From Tatumella ptyseos ATCC 33301 (GTDB lineage: Bacteria; Pseudomonadota; Gammaproteobacteria; Enterobacterales; Enterobacteriaceae), in NCBI RefSeq assembly GCF_000735525.1, contig NZ_JMPR01000028.1, positions 173,010 to 237,009 on the forward strand: a stretch of DNA of 64,000 bases, written 5' to 3'. The translations under genes were made by a program, and so were the position numbers. The number at the start of each line of letters is the position of its first letter. The stretch's first letter is position 1. This document shows positions 43,446 to 54,489 of this stretch, in pieces. The notes under the pieces are model-generated. The model was not told the origin of the DNA, ran no database searches, and saw only the letters and a list, made by a program, of their open reading frames with translations.

Positions 43446-44459
43446 ATGTCTGTTTTAGTGACGGGGGGAGCAGGGTACATTGGTTCCCACACGGTACTGG
43501 CGCTCCTTGAACGCGGAGATGAGGTTGTTGTCCTGGATAACCTCTGTAATGCCTCTGAAGAATCACTGCGACGCGTGGCCACTTTAGCGGGGAAAGCCCC
43601 TGTATTTATACAGGGGGACATCCGTGATCGCCAATGCCTGAAAAAGTTATTTGCAGAACATCAGGTGACTGAGGTTATTCACTTCGCTGCGCTGAAAGCG
43701 GTAGGTGAATCGACACGTATGCCTCTGGAATATTATGAAAATAATGTTGCCGGTACCGTTATTCTGCTGGAAGAAATGCGTGAAGCCGGCATAGGGAACT
43801 TTATTTTCAGTTCTTCAGCGACGGTTTACGGTGAAAATGCACCGGTGCCTTATGTGGAAACCACCCCGATAGGGGGGACGACCAGCCCTTACGGAACATC
43901 GAAACTAATGATTGAGCAGGTTATGCAGGATTTCGCTCGTGCGGATGAACGCTTCAATGCTATTGCTCTGCGTTATTTCAATCCGGTAGGAGCACATCAT
44001 TCGGGTGAGATCGGTGAAGATCCTGCCGGTATCCCGAATAACCTGCTGCCTTATATTGCTCAGGTCGCCATCGGTAAACTGGAAAAACTGGGTGTTTTCG
44101 GTGATGACTACAATACACCGGATGGCACCTGCCAGCGGGATTATATCCATGTGGTCGATCTCGCAGAGGGGCACCTGAAAGCCCTGGATCATCTTAAGAA
44201 AGGCCATGGTTGCCGTGCTTATAATCTGGGGGCGGGTAAAGGGTATTCCGTACTGGAAATGATCAAAGCCTTTGAGAAAGCATGTGGCAAGGAGATCCCG
44301 TTTGAGATTAAACCCCGCCGCAGTGGTGATTTGCCGGCCTTCTGGGCCGATCCCTCACTGGCGGAGAAAGAGCTGGGATGGACAGTCACCCGCGGGATTG
44401 ACGAAATGATGCGCGATACCTGGCGCTGGCAGAGTAAAAATCCGAACGGATATCGGTAA
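43446..44459 (+). CDS. galE: UDP-glucose 4-epimerase
   Basis: GalE interconverts UDP-glucose and UDP-galactose using bound NAD+. The short-chain dehydrogenase fold shows GGAGYIGS at residues 7-14 and the catalytic Tyr149/Lys153 in SPYGTSKLM. Length 337 residues (E. coli 338). Lying 33 bp after galF, it is probably cotranscribed and feeds UDP-Gal directly to Glf and the galactosyltransferases downstream. This is likely a locus-dedicated copy; whether a gal-operon galE exists elsewhere cannot be seen here. Confidence 0.96.
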   Translation: MSVLVTGGAGYIGSHTVLALLERGDEVVVLDNLCNASEESLRRVATLAGKAPVFIQGDIRDRQCLKKLFAEHQVTEVIHFAALKAVGESTRMPLEYYENNVAGTVILLEEMREAGIGNFIFSSSATVYGENAPVPYVETTPIGGTTSPYGTSKLMIEQVMQDFARADERFNAIALRYFNPVGAHHSGEIGEDPAGIPNNLLPYIAQVAIGKLEKLGVFGDDYNTPDGTCQRDYIHVVDLAEGHLKALDHLKKGHGCRAYNLGAGKGYSVLEMIKAFEKACGKEIPFEIKPRRSGDLPAFWADPSLAEKELGWTVTRGIDEMMRDTWRWQSKNPNGYR

Positions 44460-44559
44460 TACTGATCACAGGATCTCCCCGGCAGGGGCTGTCTCAGCCC
44501 CTGCCACGGCAGAATATTCATTATAGTGAGTGGCAAATCTCTTCAGGCATCCCGTCTGT

Positions 44560-44570
44560 AGCGGTAACGT
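44560..44570 (+). promoter_or_regulatory. ops-like element (RfaH recruitment) in the leader of the wzm operon
   Basis: AGCGGTAACGT matches the ops core GGCGGTAGCGT at nine of eleven bases and lies 49 bp before wzm. The preceding 40 bp (from 44528) loosely resembles a JUMPstart region. Known biology: RfaH binds ops to let RNA polymerase read through long LPS and capsule operons. One mismatch falls at a normally well-conserved G, so this is tentative. Confidence 0.4.
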
Positions 44571-44618
44571 ATTTCTAAGATCTAATAAGCTACTCATAAG
44601 AATCCGGAATGTAATTAC

Positions 44619-45386
44619 ATGAAGTATAGTCCCGGTTATTTGGTTGATATTATTTCTGTATTGACTGAAAAGGAACTTAAAGTCAGGTATAAAAGTAGTT
44701 TTCTCGGCTATCTATGGTCTGTTGCTAATCCTCTGTTATTTGCATTAATTTATTATTTTATTTTTAAATTAGTGATGAGAGTACAAATACCAGATTATAC
44801 AGTTTTTCTTATCACAGGATTATTTCCCTGGCAATGGTTTGCAAACTCAGTAAATAATGCATTGTTTTCGTTTCTTGCTAATGCTCAGGTGATTAAAAAA
44901 ACAGTATTTCCCCGCTCAATCATTCCGTTTTGTAATGTATTTATGGAGTTTCTGCACTTTCTCTGTACCTTGCCGGTGATTGTTGCCTTTCTGATTTTTT
45001 ACGGGATATCTCCGTCGGTCAGCTGGCTATGGGGCGTACCCTTGATAGGCCTGGCACAGATGATGCTGACCTTAGGTATTGCGCTGGCTATTAGCTCGCT
45101 TAACCTGTTCTTCAGAGATTTGGAGCGGTTTGTTCCTCTGGGTATCATGCTGATGTTTTATTGCACCCCGATACTTTATTCTGTTGACCTGATCCCTGAT
45201 AAATATCAATGGCTACTGACCATTAATCCGGTCTCTGAAATGATGCTGGCATGGCGGGACCTGTTTATGAAAGGCGTGATCCATTATCAAAATATTGCCT
45301 GTATCTACCTGCGGGCAATACTGGTACTGCTTGCGGGTTGCTATATATTCAATAAGCTAAAGTTTAAATTTGCTGAGATATTATGA
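44619..45386 (+). CDS. wzm: O-antigen ABC transporter permease Wzm
   Basis: An ABC-2 type inner-membrane permease of 255 residues with six hydrophobic segments. It exports undecaprenyl-diphosphate-linked O-polysaccharide to the periplasm. The N-terminal amphipathic region KELKVRYKSSFLGYLWSVANPL and the TPILYSVDLIP loop are typical of Wzm/KpsM-type proteins. Its stop overlaps the wzt ATG (ATGA). The first part of the gene is strikingly AT-rich compared with galF/galE, a common sign of acquired O-antigen DNA. The neighbours point to galactan as cargo. Confidence 0.93.
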   Translation: MKYSPGYLVDIISVLTEKELKVRYKSSFLGYLWSVANPLLFALIYYFIFKLVMRVQIPDYTVFLITGLFPWQWFANSVNNALFSFLANAQVIKKTVFPRSIIPFCNVFMEFLHFLCTLPVIVAFLIFYGISPSVSWLWGVPLIGLAQMMLTLGIALAISSLNLFFRDLERFVPLGIMLMFYCTPILYSVDLIPDKYQWLLTINPVSEMMLAWRDLFMKGVIHYQNIACIYLRAILVLLAGCYIFNKLKFKFAEIL

Positions 45387-46126
45387 TGAGTGCTGCTATT
45401 GAATTCAGGGATGTTTCGAAAGCCTATCCTTTATATCACCATATCGGGACCGGAATTAAAGACCTTATTTTTCATCCACGTCGTGCAATGAATTTACTTC
45501 GGGGACGCAAATATACGGCAATAGAAAATATTAGCTTTACTGTAGAGAAAGGAGAAGCGGTTGCGTTGATAGGGCGTAACGGTGCCGGTAAGAGTACTTC
45601 ACTCGGGCTGGTGGCGGGTGTCATTAAGCCCAGCAGTGGCAGTGTCATTACTCATGGTCGGATTGCATCGATGCTGGAGCTGGGGGGCGGTTTCCATCCT
45701 GAACTGACCGGCAGAGAAAATATCATCCTGAATGCCACTCTGCTGGGCCTGAGAAAGAAACAGGTGATGCAGAAGCTGGAAGGCATTATCGCCTTTTCAG
45801 AGCTGGGTGATTTTATTGATGAGCCTATTCGCGTTTATTCAAGCGGTATGCTGGCAAAGCTGGGTTTTTCTGTCATCAGTCAGACGGACCCGGAAATCCT
45901 GATCATCGACGAAGTCATGGCAGTGGGTGACATTGCCTTCCAGAACAAATGTCTGGAGACCATCCGTGAGTTTAAACAGCGCGGTGTCACTATCCTGTTT
46001 GTCAGCCACAACATGATGGATGTCGGAAAAATTTGTGACAAGGTTATCTGGATCGAAAACCATCGGCTGCAGGCTGTCGGTAAGGCAGACGATATTATTT
46101 CACAATATATAAATATGATGTCTTAA
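45383..46126 (+). CDS. wzt: O-antigen ABC transporter ATP-binding protein Wzt (short form)
   Basis: The ATPase partner of Wzm, 247 residues. Walker A is ALIGRNGAGKSTS, the signature VYSSGMLAKLGFSV is the variant of this transporter class, and Walker B is ILIIDEVMAVGD. It has no C-terminal carbohydrate-binding domain. That fits systems in which export is coupled to synthesis without a chain-terminal tag, as in Klebsiella O2a, unlike E. coli O9a. Overlaps wzm by four bases and is followed by the polymerase gene after one base. Confidence 0.94.
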   Translation: MMSAAIEFRDVSKAYPLYHHIGTGIKDLIFHPRRAMNLLRGRKYTAIENISFTVEKGEAVALIGRNGAGKSTSLGLVAGVIKPSSGSVITHGRIASMLELGGGFHPELTGRENIILNATLLGLRKKQVMQKLEGIIAFSELGDFIDEPIRVYSSGMLAKLGFSVISQTDPEILIIDEVMAVGDIAFQNKCLETIREFKQRGVTILFVSHNMMDVGKICDKVIWIENHRLQAVGKADDIISQYINMMS

Positions 46127-46127
46127 T

Positions 46128-48032
46128 ATGAAAAAGTTCAGAATTTACACCAGCTACCATAAACCCGGGGCTTTCCTGTCTGCTCCCTCTGTCATTCCGT
46201 TACATGTGGGGAAAGCCACCAGCCTGAATACTCTCTGCTGTGAGGGGGATGACAGGGGAGACAATATCTCCTATAAAAATCCGTTTTACTGTGAGCTGAC
46301 GGCGCAGTATTGGGCATGGAAGAACGGGGAGCCTGCAGAGTACGTCGGTTTTATGCATTATCGGCGACATCTTAACTTTTCTGAGCAGCAGGACTATGAA
46401 GAAGACCTCTGGGGAGTCGTGGTTCAGCCAGAGATTGATACAGCCTACGAGGAAAAATTTCAGCTAACGGATGCGGGTATTGAGCGCTGCCTGCAGCAGA
46501 CAGATATTTTATTGCCTAAAGCCTGGCCGGTGTCGAATGCCGGCAGCAGAAATAATTATATTCATTACGGAGCAGGTGACGATCTGCACATTGAAGATTA
46601 TGATCTGGCGCTTGCCACCTTGTATGAACTTTACCCTGACTACAGGCCGGATGCGGAAATATTTAATCAGGCAGACTGCGGGTACTACACCAATATGTTT
46701 GTCATGAAGCGGGAATTATTTAATGAATATTCAGAATGGCTCTTCTCGATCCTTGAAGCTCTGGAGAAAAAAATTTCTTTCAGAAACTACAATGCCCGGG
46801 AACAACGGGTCATAGGACATATTGCAGAGCGGCTATTCAATATCTTCATTTTGCACAAAAGGTCGCAACGGCCGGAACTTGTTATCAAAGAGGTGCAGCG
46901 TACTTTTATAGAAAAAGAAACATTTAACGGAAAAATACCTCCCGCGTTTGACGGGCGAGCAGTACCTGTGGTGATCTGTTTTGATGACAATTACAGTATT
47001 TCCGGTGCCGCACTGATTCATTCATTGTTAAAAAATTCAGATGACCAGAGAAACTACGATATTGTTATTCTGGAAAATGGCATTTCTTCTCTTAACAAGC
47101 AAAGATTATACAGTCTGGTAAAAGATAAGAAAAGTTTTAGTTTGAGATTTTTTGATATTAATACCTTTACTGAACTGAGTGAGGTGCATACCAGAGGCCA
47201 CTTTACCTCTGCGACTTATGCCAGACTGTTTATTCCGCGTCTTTTTTCTCTTTACGACAAAGTGTTATTCATCGATGCGGATACGGTAACAGAAGAGGAT
47301 GTCGGAAGCGTCTATGACACTGACCTGGGCGATCATCTGGTGGCGGCGGTCCGGGATATTGTCATGGAGGGATTTGTTAAATTTGGCGCTATTTCCGATT
47401 CTTCCGACGGGCAGATGCCGGCACGGAAGTATCTGCTGAAAACCCTCGGGATGACGAGGACAGAAAATTATTTTCAGGCAGGTATTATTCTCTTTAATAT
47501 CAGTCAGATGAATAAAGAAAATACGTTCGATACCCTGATGGAAGCCATGAAGGAAAAACATTACTGGTTCCTTGATCAGGATATTATGAATAAGGTGTTT
47601 TATGACCGGGTATTTTATTTACCGCTGGAATGGAATGTCTATCACGGTAACGGAAATACTCATGACTTTTTCCCGAATCTGTGTTTTTCAACCTATATGG
47701 AATTTCTTTCTGCCCGCCTCCATCCGAAGCTGATCCATTATGCCGGGGAAAATAAACCCTGGAATACTATTCATGTCGATTTTTATGATAATTTCGAAAA
47801 ATACCTTTCAGGCACTCCGTGGCAGCGGGAGCTTTATTGGCGGCTGGCGGGAAAACCTGTACCGGGATCACACGGGGCTACGATGCCGTCCGGTGAAGAA
47901 GTATTACTATTACAGACCAGGATAAAGCGGAAGTTAATGCCTTTACTTAACCGATGTGCACCGACCGGGAGTCCGCAACGAAATTTTCTGATTAAGTATT
48001 ATTATGCAATCCGCAGACGGATCCTAGGGTGA
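46128..48032 (+). CDS. wbbM: Bifunctional galactan polymerase, WbbM-like (DUF4422/GT111 + GT8)
   Basis: A 634-residue two-domain glycosyltransferase. Residues about 3-235 are a DUF4422 domain (FRIYTSYHKPG, YWAWKNGEPAEYVGFMHYRRH, NQADCGYYTNMFVMKRE), classed as GT111 beta-galactofuranosyltransferase in Klebsiella WbbM. Residues about 275-560 are a GT8 domain with DXD motif FIDADTV (383-387) and the terminal HYAGENKPW (537-545). The tail is basic and probably membrane-associating. In Klebsiella O2a, WbbM is the bifunctional polymerase of D-galactan I, alternating Galf and Galp. Length, domain order and flanking genes (wzm, wzt, glf) agree, so the same product is inferred. Confidence 0.88.
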   Translation: MKKFRIYTSYHKPGAFLSAPSVIPLHVGKATSLNTLCCEGDDRGDNISYKNPFYCELTAQYWAWKNGEPAEYVGFMHYRRHLNFSEQQDYEEDLWGVVVQPEIDTAYEEKFQLTDAGIERCLQQTDILLPKAWPVSNAGSRNNYIHYGAGDDLHIEDYDLALATLYELYPDYRPDAEIFNQADCGYYTNMFVMKRELFNEYSEWLFSILEALEKKISFRNYNAREQRVIGHIAERLFNIFILHKRSQRPELVIKEVQRTFIEKETFNGKIPPAFDGRAVPVVICFDDNYSISGAALIHSLLKNSDDQRNYDIVILENGISSLNKQRLYSLVKDKKSFSLRFFDINTFTELSEVHTRGHFTSATYARLFIPRLFSLYDKVLFIDADTVTEEDVGSVYDTDLGDHLVAAVRDIVMEGFVKFGAISDSSDGQMPARKYLLKTLGMTRTENYFQAGIILFNISQMNKENTFDTLMEAMKEKHYWFLDQDIMNKVFYDRVFYLPLEWNVYHGNGNTHDFFPNLCFSTYMEFLSARLHPKLIHYAGENKPWNTIHVDFYDNFEKYLSGTPWQRELYWRLAGKPVPGSHGATMPSGEEVLLLQTRIKRKLMPLLNRCAPTGSPQRNFLIKYYYAIRRRILG

Positions 48033-50088
<2,056 letters not shown>

Positions 50089-50092
<4 letters not shown>

Positions 50093-51222
50093 AGAAGATT
50101 TGTTATTTCATTAATTCAGACTGGTATTTTGACCTTCACTGGCTGGCGCGTGCGCTTTCTGCCAAACATCATGGCTATGAAGTTCATATCATTACCCGTA
50201 TTTCTGAAAAGAAATACCACAGACGATTTACCCGGTTAGGCCTCTGTTGCCATGCCTTACCGTTGAAAGAACGTTCCTGCAATATTTTCGGTTTTATTTC
50301 TGTACTGGTGTTCTCTTTCCTCCTGTTACGGCAGATTCACCCGTCCTTAATCCATGCGGTGACCATTAAGCCGGTGATTATCGGAGGACTTTATGCGCGC
50401 TTGTTCTCTGTCCCTTTTGTCGCAAATGTTGTCGGTCTGGGGCGGGTATTCGGGGCGGGAAACAGGTTTTACCGGTGCCTGAGGAAAGTGGTTTGCCTGT
50501 GTTATGCCTTTATTTTAATGAACCCGCGTAGCCGTATTATTTTCGAACATACTGATGATCTTGATACGTTCCGGCAGAACGTGAAATTTCCATTGTGCCG
50601 GGCATCGGTCATCGATGGCTGTGGCGTTGATGTGGAGCAATATGCTTTCAGCGAAGAAGTGACCCCCGGCCAACCGGTAGTGTTGTTTGCCAGCCGAATG
50701 TTGCAAAAAAAAGGACTGGCAGCACTGGTACGGATTAAACAGCAGCTTGCACAGGAAGGGGTTGGTTTTACCCTGCGTGTGGCAGGGATTATGGTGGCGG
50801 ATGACCCTGATGCTATCCCGGCGACAGAAATCATGCGCTGGGAGGCCACCGGTGATATTGAATGGCTGGGTACCTGCAATAATATGGAGTTCCTGCTGAG
50901 GAGTGCCAGCATCGTTGCCCTACCTACTCTCTATCAGGAAGGGGTACCGCGCATATTAATTGAAGGGGCTGCAAAGGGAAGAGCATGTATTGCTTATAAT
51001 AGTGGCGGTTGTAACAGTATTGTTATTAATAATGTTAATGGATTCCTGATAAACCGCGGCGATGAAGATCAGTTTCGCCGGCAGTTAAAAGTACTGATAG
51101 AGGATAAAAAATTACGGCGGCGTATGGGGCAGCAGGGACGAATGCTGGTGGTAGAGAAATTTTCGGCGGCGCGGGTGATAACGAAGACCCTGAATATCTA
51201 TCGGATATTGATGGCTCGCTAA
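50089..51222 (+). CDS. wbbO: GT4 glycosyltransferase, WbbO-like galactan initiator
   Basis: A 377-residue GT-B enzyme. The N-terminus MKKICYFINSDWYFDLHWL and the C-terminal GT4 donor-site EGVPRILIEGAAKGRACIA (E-x7-E) are clear. In Klebsiella, WbbO starts D-galactan I by adding Galp then Galf to undecaprenyl-PP-GlcNAc made by WecA. Order after wbbN and length (377) agree. Last gene of the galactan operon; a CCTGTC/GACAGG hairpin (51232-51248) follows the stop, without a T tract. Confidence 0.84.
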
Positions 51223-51436
51223 GCTGCCAGCCCTGTCGCTGAGACAGGCATCGTACAGAACACCGGCATATCCGCATGCTCTGATAAGCCCCGCCGGAGG
51301 TTTGTTGTCCGAATTGTGCTGATTTACTGGAGTAAATCGCCCGGTGCTGTTAGTTTTAATTTCAAATTTTCTTTATTATAAGTAAATTATGGGTTCAACA
51401 AAATTTGTACCCTGAGTCTTCAGACAGGAGAAAGTG

Positions 51437-52843
51437 ATGTCCAAGCAACAAATCGGTGTAGTAGGTATGGCTGTAATGGGTCGTAACCTTGCCCTGAATA
51501 TCGAGAGCCGTGGTTATACCGTCTCTGTTTTTAACCGTTCACGCGAAAAAACGGACGAAGTGATTGCTGAAAATCCGGGCAAAAAACTCGCGCCTTACTA
51601 CAGTGTCGAGGAGTTTGTTGAGTCTCTGGAAAAGCCACGTCGTATTCTGCTGATGGTACAGGCCGGTGAAGCAACGGATAAAACGATCGCTTCTCTGACT
51701 CCGCATCTGGATAAGGGCGATATTCTTATCGATGGCGGTAACACCTTCTATAAAGATACCATTCGTCGTAACAAAGAACTGTCTGAGCAGGGCTTCAATT
51801 TCATCGGTACCGGTGTTTCCGGTGGCGAAGAAGGGGCACTGAAAGGCCCATCCATCATGCCTGGTGGTCAGAAAGAAGCTTACCAGCTGGTTGCGCCTAT
51901 CCTGGATCAGATTGCTGCCCGTGCCGAGGGTGAAGCTTGTGTGGCTTACATTGGTCCGAACGGTGCCGGCCACTACGTTAAAATGGTACATAACGGTATC
52001 GAATACGGCGATATGCAGCTGATTGCAGAAGCCTACTCTTTACTGAAAGGTGCCTTAGGCCTGAGCAACGAGCAACTGGCTGAAACTTTCAGCGAGTGGA
52101 ATACCGGTGAGCTGAACAGCTACCTGATCGACATCACCAAAGATATCTTCACCAAGAAAGATGACGAAGGAAACTATCTGGTTGACGTTATTCTTGACGA
52201 AGCCGCCAACAAAGGTACCGGCAAATGGACCAGCCAGAGTTCTCTGGACTTAGGCGAACCACTGTCGCTGATCACTGAATCTGTCTTTGCCCGTTACCTG
52301 TCTTCTCTGAAAACTCAGCGTGTTGCAGCGTCTAAAGTCCTGACCGGACCGGTAGCAAAAACCGTCACTGAAGACAGCGCAGGCTTTATCGAAAAAGTTC
52401 GTCGTGCCCTGTACCTGGGTAAAATTGTATCTTACGCTCAGGGCTTCTCTCAGTTGCGTGCGGCGTCTGAACAATATGACTGGGATCTGCAATACGGTGA
52501 AATTGCGAAAATCTTCCGTGCCGGTTGTATTATCCGTGCCCAGTTCCTGCAGAAGATCACCGATGCTTACGCAGAAAATGCGGAAATCGCTAACCTGCTG
52601 CTGGCACCGTACTTCAAAAATATCGCTGATGAATACCAGCAGGCGCTGCGTGACGTTGTTGCTTATGCCGTGCAGAACGGTATTCCTACGCCAACGTTCT
52701 CTGCCGCTATCGCTTACTATGACAGCTACCGTTCAGAAGTCCTGCCTGCAAACCTGATCCAGGCGCAGCGTGACTATTTCGGTGCACATACCTACAAGCG
52801 TATCGACAAAGACGGTGTTTTCCACACTGAGTGGTTAGATTAA
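51437..52843 (+). CDS. gnd: 6-phosphogluconate dehydrogenase, decarboxylating
   Basis: Gnd oxidises 6-phosphogluconate to ribulose 5-phosphate with NADP+ in the pentose phosphate pathway. The 468-residue protein is the E. coli length: [22 protein letters not shown] dinucleotide fold, [21 protein letters not shown], catalytic Lys/Asn in [16 protein letters not shown], and the C-terminal [22 protein letters not shown] three bases upstream is in frame, but the ATG is spaced correctly from GGAG. The AT-rich 214 bp before it should hold its own promoter. Classical right border of the O-antigen/capsule locus. Confidence 0.98.
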   Translation: MSKQQIGVVGMAVMGRNLALNIESRGYTVSVFNRSREKTDEVIAENPGKKLAPYYSVEEFVESLEKPRRILLMVQAGEATDKTIASLTPHLDKGDILIDGGNTFYKDTIRRNKELSEQGFNFIGTGVSGGEEGALKGPSIMPGGQKEAYQLVAPILDQIAARAEGEACVAYIGPNGAGHYVKMVHNGIEYGDMQLIAEAYSLLKGALGLSNEQLAETFSEWNTGELNSYLIDITKDIFTKKDDEGNYLVDVILDEAANKGTGKWTSQSSLDLGEPLSLITESVFARYLSSLKTQRVAASKVLTGPVAKTVTEDSAGFIEKVRRALYLGKIVSYAQGFSQLRAASEQYDWDLQYGEIAKIFRAGCIIRAQFLQKITDAYAENAEIANLLLAPYFKNIADEYQQALRDVVAYAVQNGIPTPTFSAAIAYYDSYRSEVLPANLIQAQRDYFGAHTYKRIDKDGVFHTEWLD

Positions 52844-52874
52844 TTTCAGCATTGATAGTCTGAAATCTGCAAGA

Positions 52875-52900
52875 CCCGGGGCCAGTCTCCGGGTTTTTTT
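52875..52900 (+). terminator. Intrinsic terminator after gnd
   Basis: CCCGG/CCGGG arms with a nine-base loop are followed by seven T. It starts 31 bp after the gnd stop. Confidence 0.82.
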
Positions 52901-53211
52901 ATCCCCTGTCTCCGTGCAACCCGTCTGCCATCACCTCCGGCCAGTGCGCTGTCCGGTGATGAATATACTTAATCGCCGGGACGGATAATCAGCCGTTATC
53001 CTGTGAATGACCCGAAATCTTCCTCCTCTCAGGACCATGGCCGGGCAGGCAATTCGCATTGACGTGGTCTTAAATTCCGGTTTTGTGACCGGAGAATGTT
53101 CAGCAGACCTCTGAAGCAGTATTGTATGCAGGCCCGGGATCAGTGCAATATAAAGCCCGGCGACCGGCGGACAGGAGTCCCGGGAAAATGGCATTCGCAG
53201 AGGAGGGAGTC
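52901..53211 (+). other. Intergenic region between gnd terminator and the coiled-coil GT2 gene
   Basis: I see no convincing gene. Short open frames here on both strands look non-coding. The stretch must hold the promoter for the next gene, but no clear -10/-35 pair stands out. The last 10 bases form a strong AGGAGGGAG ribosome site for it. Confidence 0.4.
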
Positions 53212-54459
53212 ATGTCAGCACCACAGGTTACCGCGATCATCACGACGTTCAATGCCGAACATTATATCGCTGAAACACTCCACACGATTACGTCACAGAC
53301 CTTACAAGCTATCCAGATTATTATTGTTGATGATGCTTCCACCGATAATACTGTCAGAATTCTCAGCGAGTGTTGCGCGACGGATGAACGGGTGACCGTG
53401 TTAGTGAATGAGGAAAACAGAGGGGCAGGCTATTCACGTAACCGGGCGATGGCTCTGGCGAAGGGCGATTTTGTTATTTTCCTGGATGATGATGATCTCT
53501 GTGAAACAGAGATGCTGGCGCAAGCCTATGGTCACGCGATTTCAGCCGGGGCAGATGTGGTTGTTTTTCGCAGCGATAATCTGGACTGCCTGACACACCA
53601 ACGTACTCCCGCGCCATGGACGATCCTTGCAGAGTCATTACCGGCATCCATGACCTTTACCGCGTTTGAAACACGTAAAAATTTTTTCCGGACCTTTATC
53701 TGGTGGGCCTGGGATAAACTGATCAGACGGGACCTGATCCTGCGTTCAGATTTACAGTTCCAGGAGATCCGCACCAGTAATGATTTGTTCTTTGTCTGTG
53801 CGCTGTTATTGCAGGCGAAGGCTATTTCGGTGTGCGAAGCGTCGCTGATAAGTCATCGGGATAACCGGGAAGGCTCGTTGTCCAATACCCGCGAGCTGTC
53901 CTACGAGTGTTCGCTACAGGCGATCCGGGCGCTTTATTGTCATCTGACCAGCCAGCCGGTTTATCTGCCGCTGCAGCGGGATTTTATTAATTACAGTATC
54001 GACTTCCTTAGCTGGAGTCTGTCGACGCTGAAACACTGGCCGGCCTATGCAGATTTTTATCGGCAGATCCGCACGTTCTGCCTGCAGCTCCCCGCTATAC
54101 CGGCGGCGGATATTGAATCCGAATACCTTGCGGCCTGTTATCAGGACCTGACCTGCGGGGATCCCGAAACGACACTGATGAAACTGAAATGCCGGCTGGA
54201 GCAGGATCTTCGTCATCACACTGCCAGCGAGGCCGCTAACCAGCAGCAGTGGCTTGCTGAAGCAGAGCGTGCAGCCTCGCAACAGGCGGAGCTGAGGGAG
54301 CAAAACAGGCTGATGGCATCGGAACTTGAGCGGTTGCAACAGCAGGTAGCAGAGCAGCAGATTCACATCCGTGAATTACAGGCGTTAAATGAGCAGTCTC
54401 AGCGGAAAAAGACCGTTGCAGGGCAGTTACGTTCGCTGGCGGGGCGCCTCAGGAAGTAG
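53212..54459 (+). CDS. GT2 glycosyltransferase with C-terminal coiled coil
   Basis: A 415-residue protein. Residues about 5-110 are a GT2 GT-A core (TAIITTFNAEHYIAETL, IIIVDDAS, DXD-type LDDDDL at 91-96), and the acceptor region continues to about 320. Residues about 330-400 are Gln/Glu/Leu/Ala-rich with heptad character, a likely coiled coil. The tail RKKTVAGQLRSLAGRLRK is a basic amphipathic helix likely to sit on the membrane. The frame is open to 53122; MSAPQ at 53212 has a near-perfect ribosome site. Lying after gnd, it may modify or cap the O-polysaccharide or LPS core; acceptor and sugar are unknown. Confidence 0.85.
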   Translation: MSAPQVTAIITTFNAEHYIAETLHTITSQTLQAIQIIIVDDASTDNTVRILSECCATDERVTVLVNEENRGAGYSRNRAMALAKGDFVIFLDDDDLCETEMLAQAYGHAISAGADVVVFRSDNLDCLTHQRTPAPWTILAESLPASMTFTAFETRKNFFRTFIWWAWDKLIRRDLILRSDLQFQEIRTSNDLFFVCALLLQAKAISVCEASLISHRDNREGSLSNTRELSYECSLQAIRALYCHLTSQPVYLPLQRDFINYSIDFLSWSLSTLKHWPAYADFYRQIRTFCLQLPAIPAADIESEYLAACYQDLTCGDPETTLMKLKCRLEQDLRHHTASEAANQQQWLAEAERAASQQAELREQNRLMASELERLQQQVAEQQIHIRELQALNEQSQRKKTVAGQLRSLAGRLRK

Positions 54460-54489
54460 GTCCGCTTCCTGCGGCACCGCCGGACTAAC

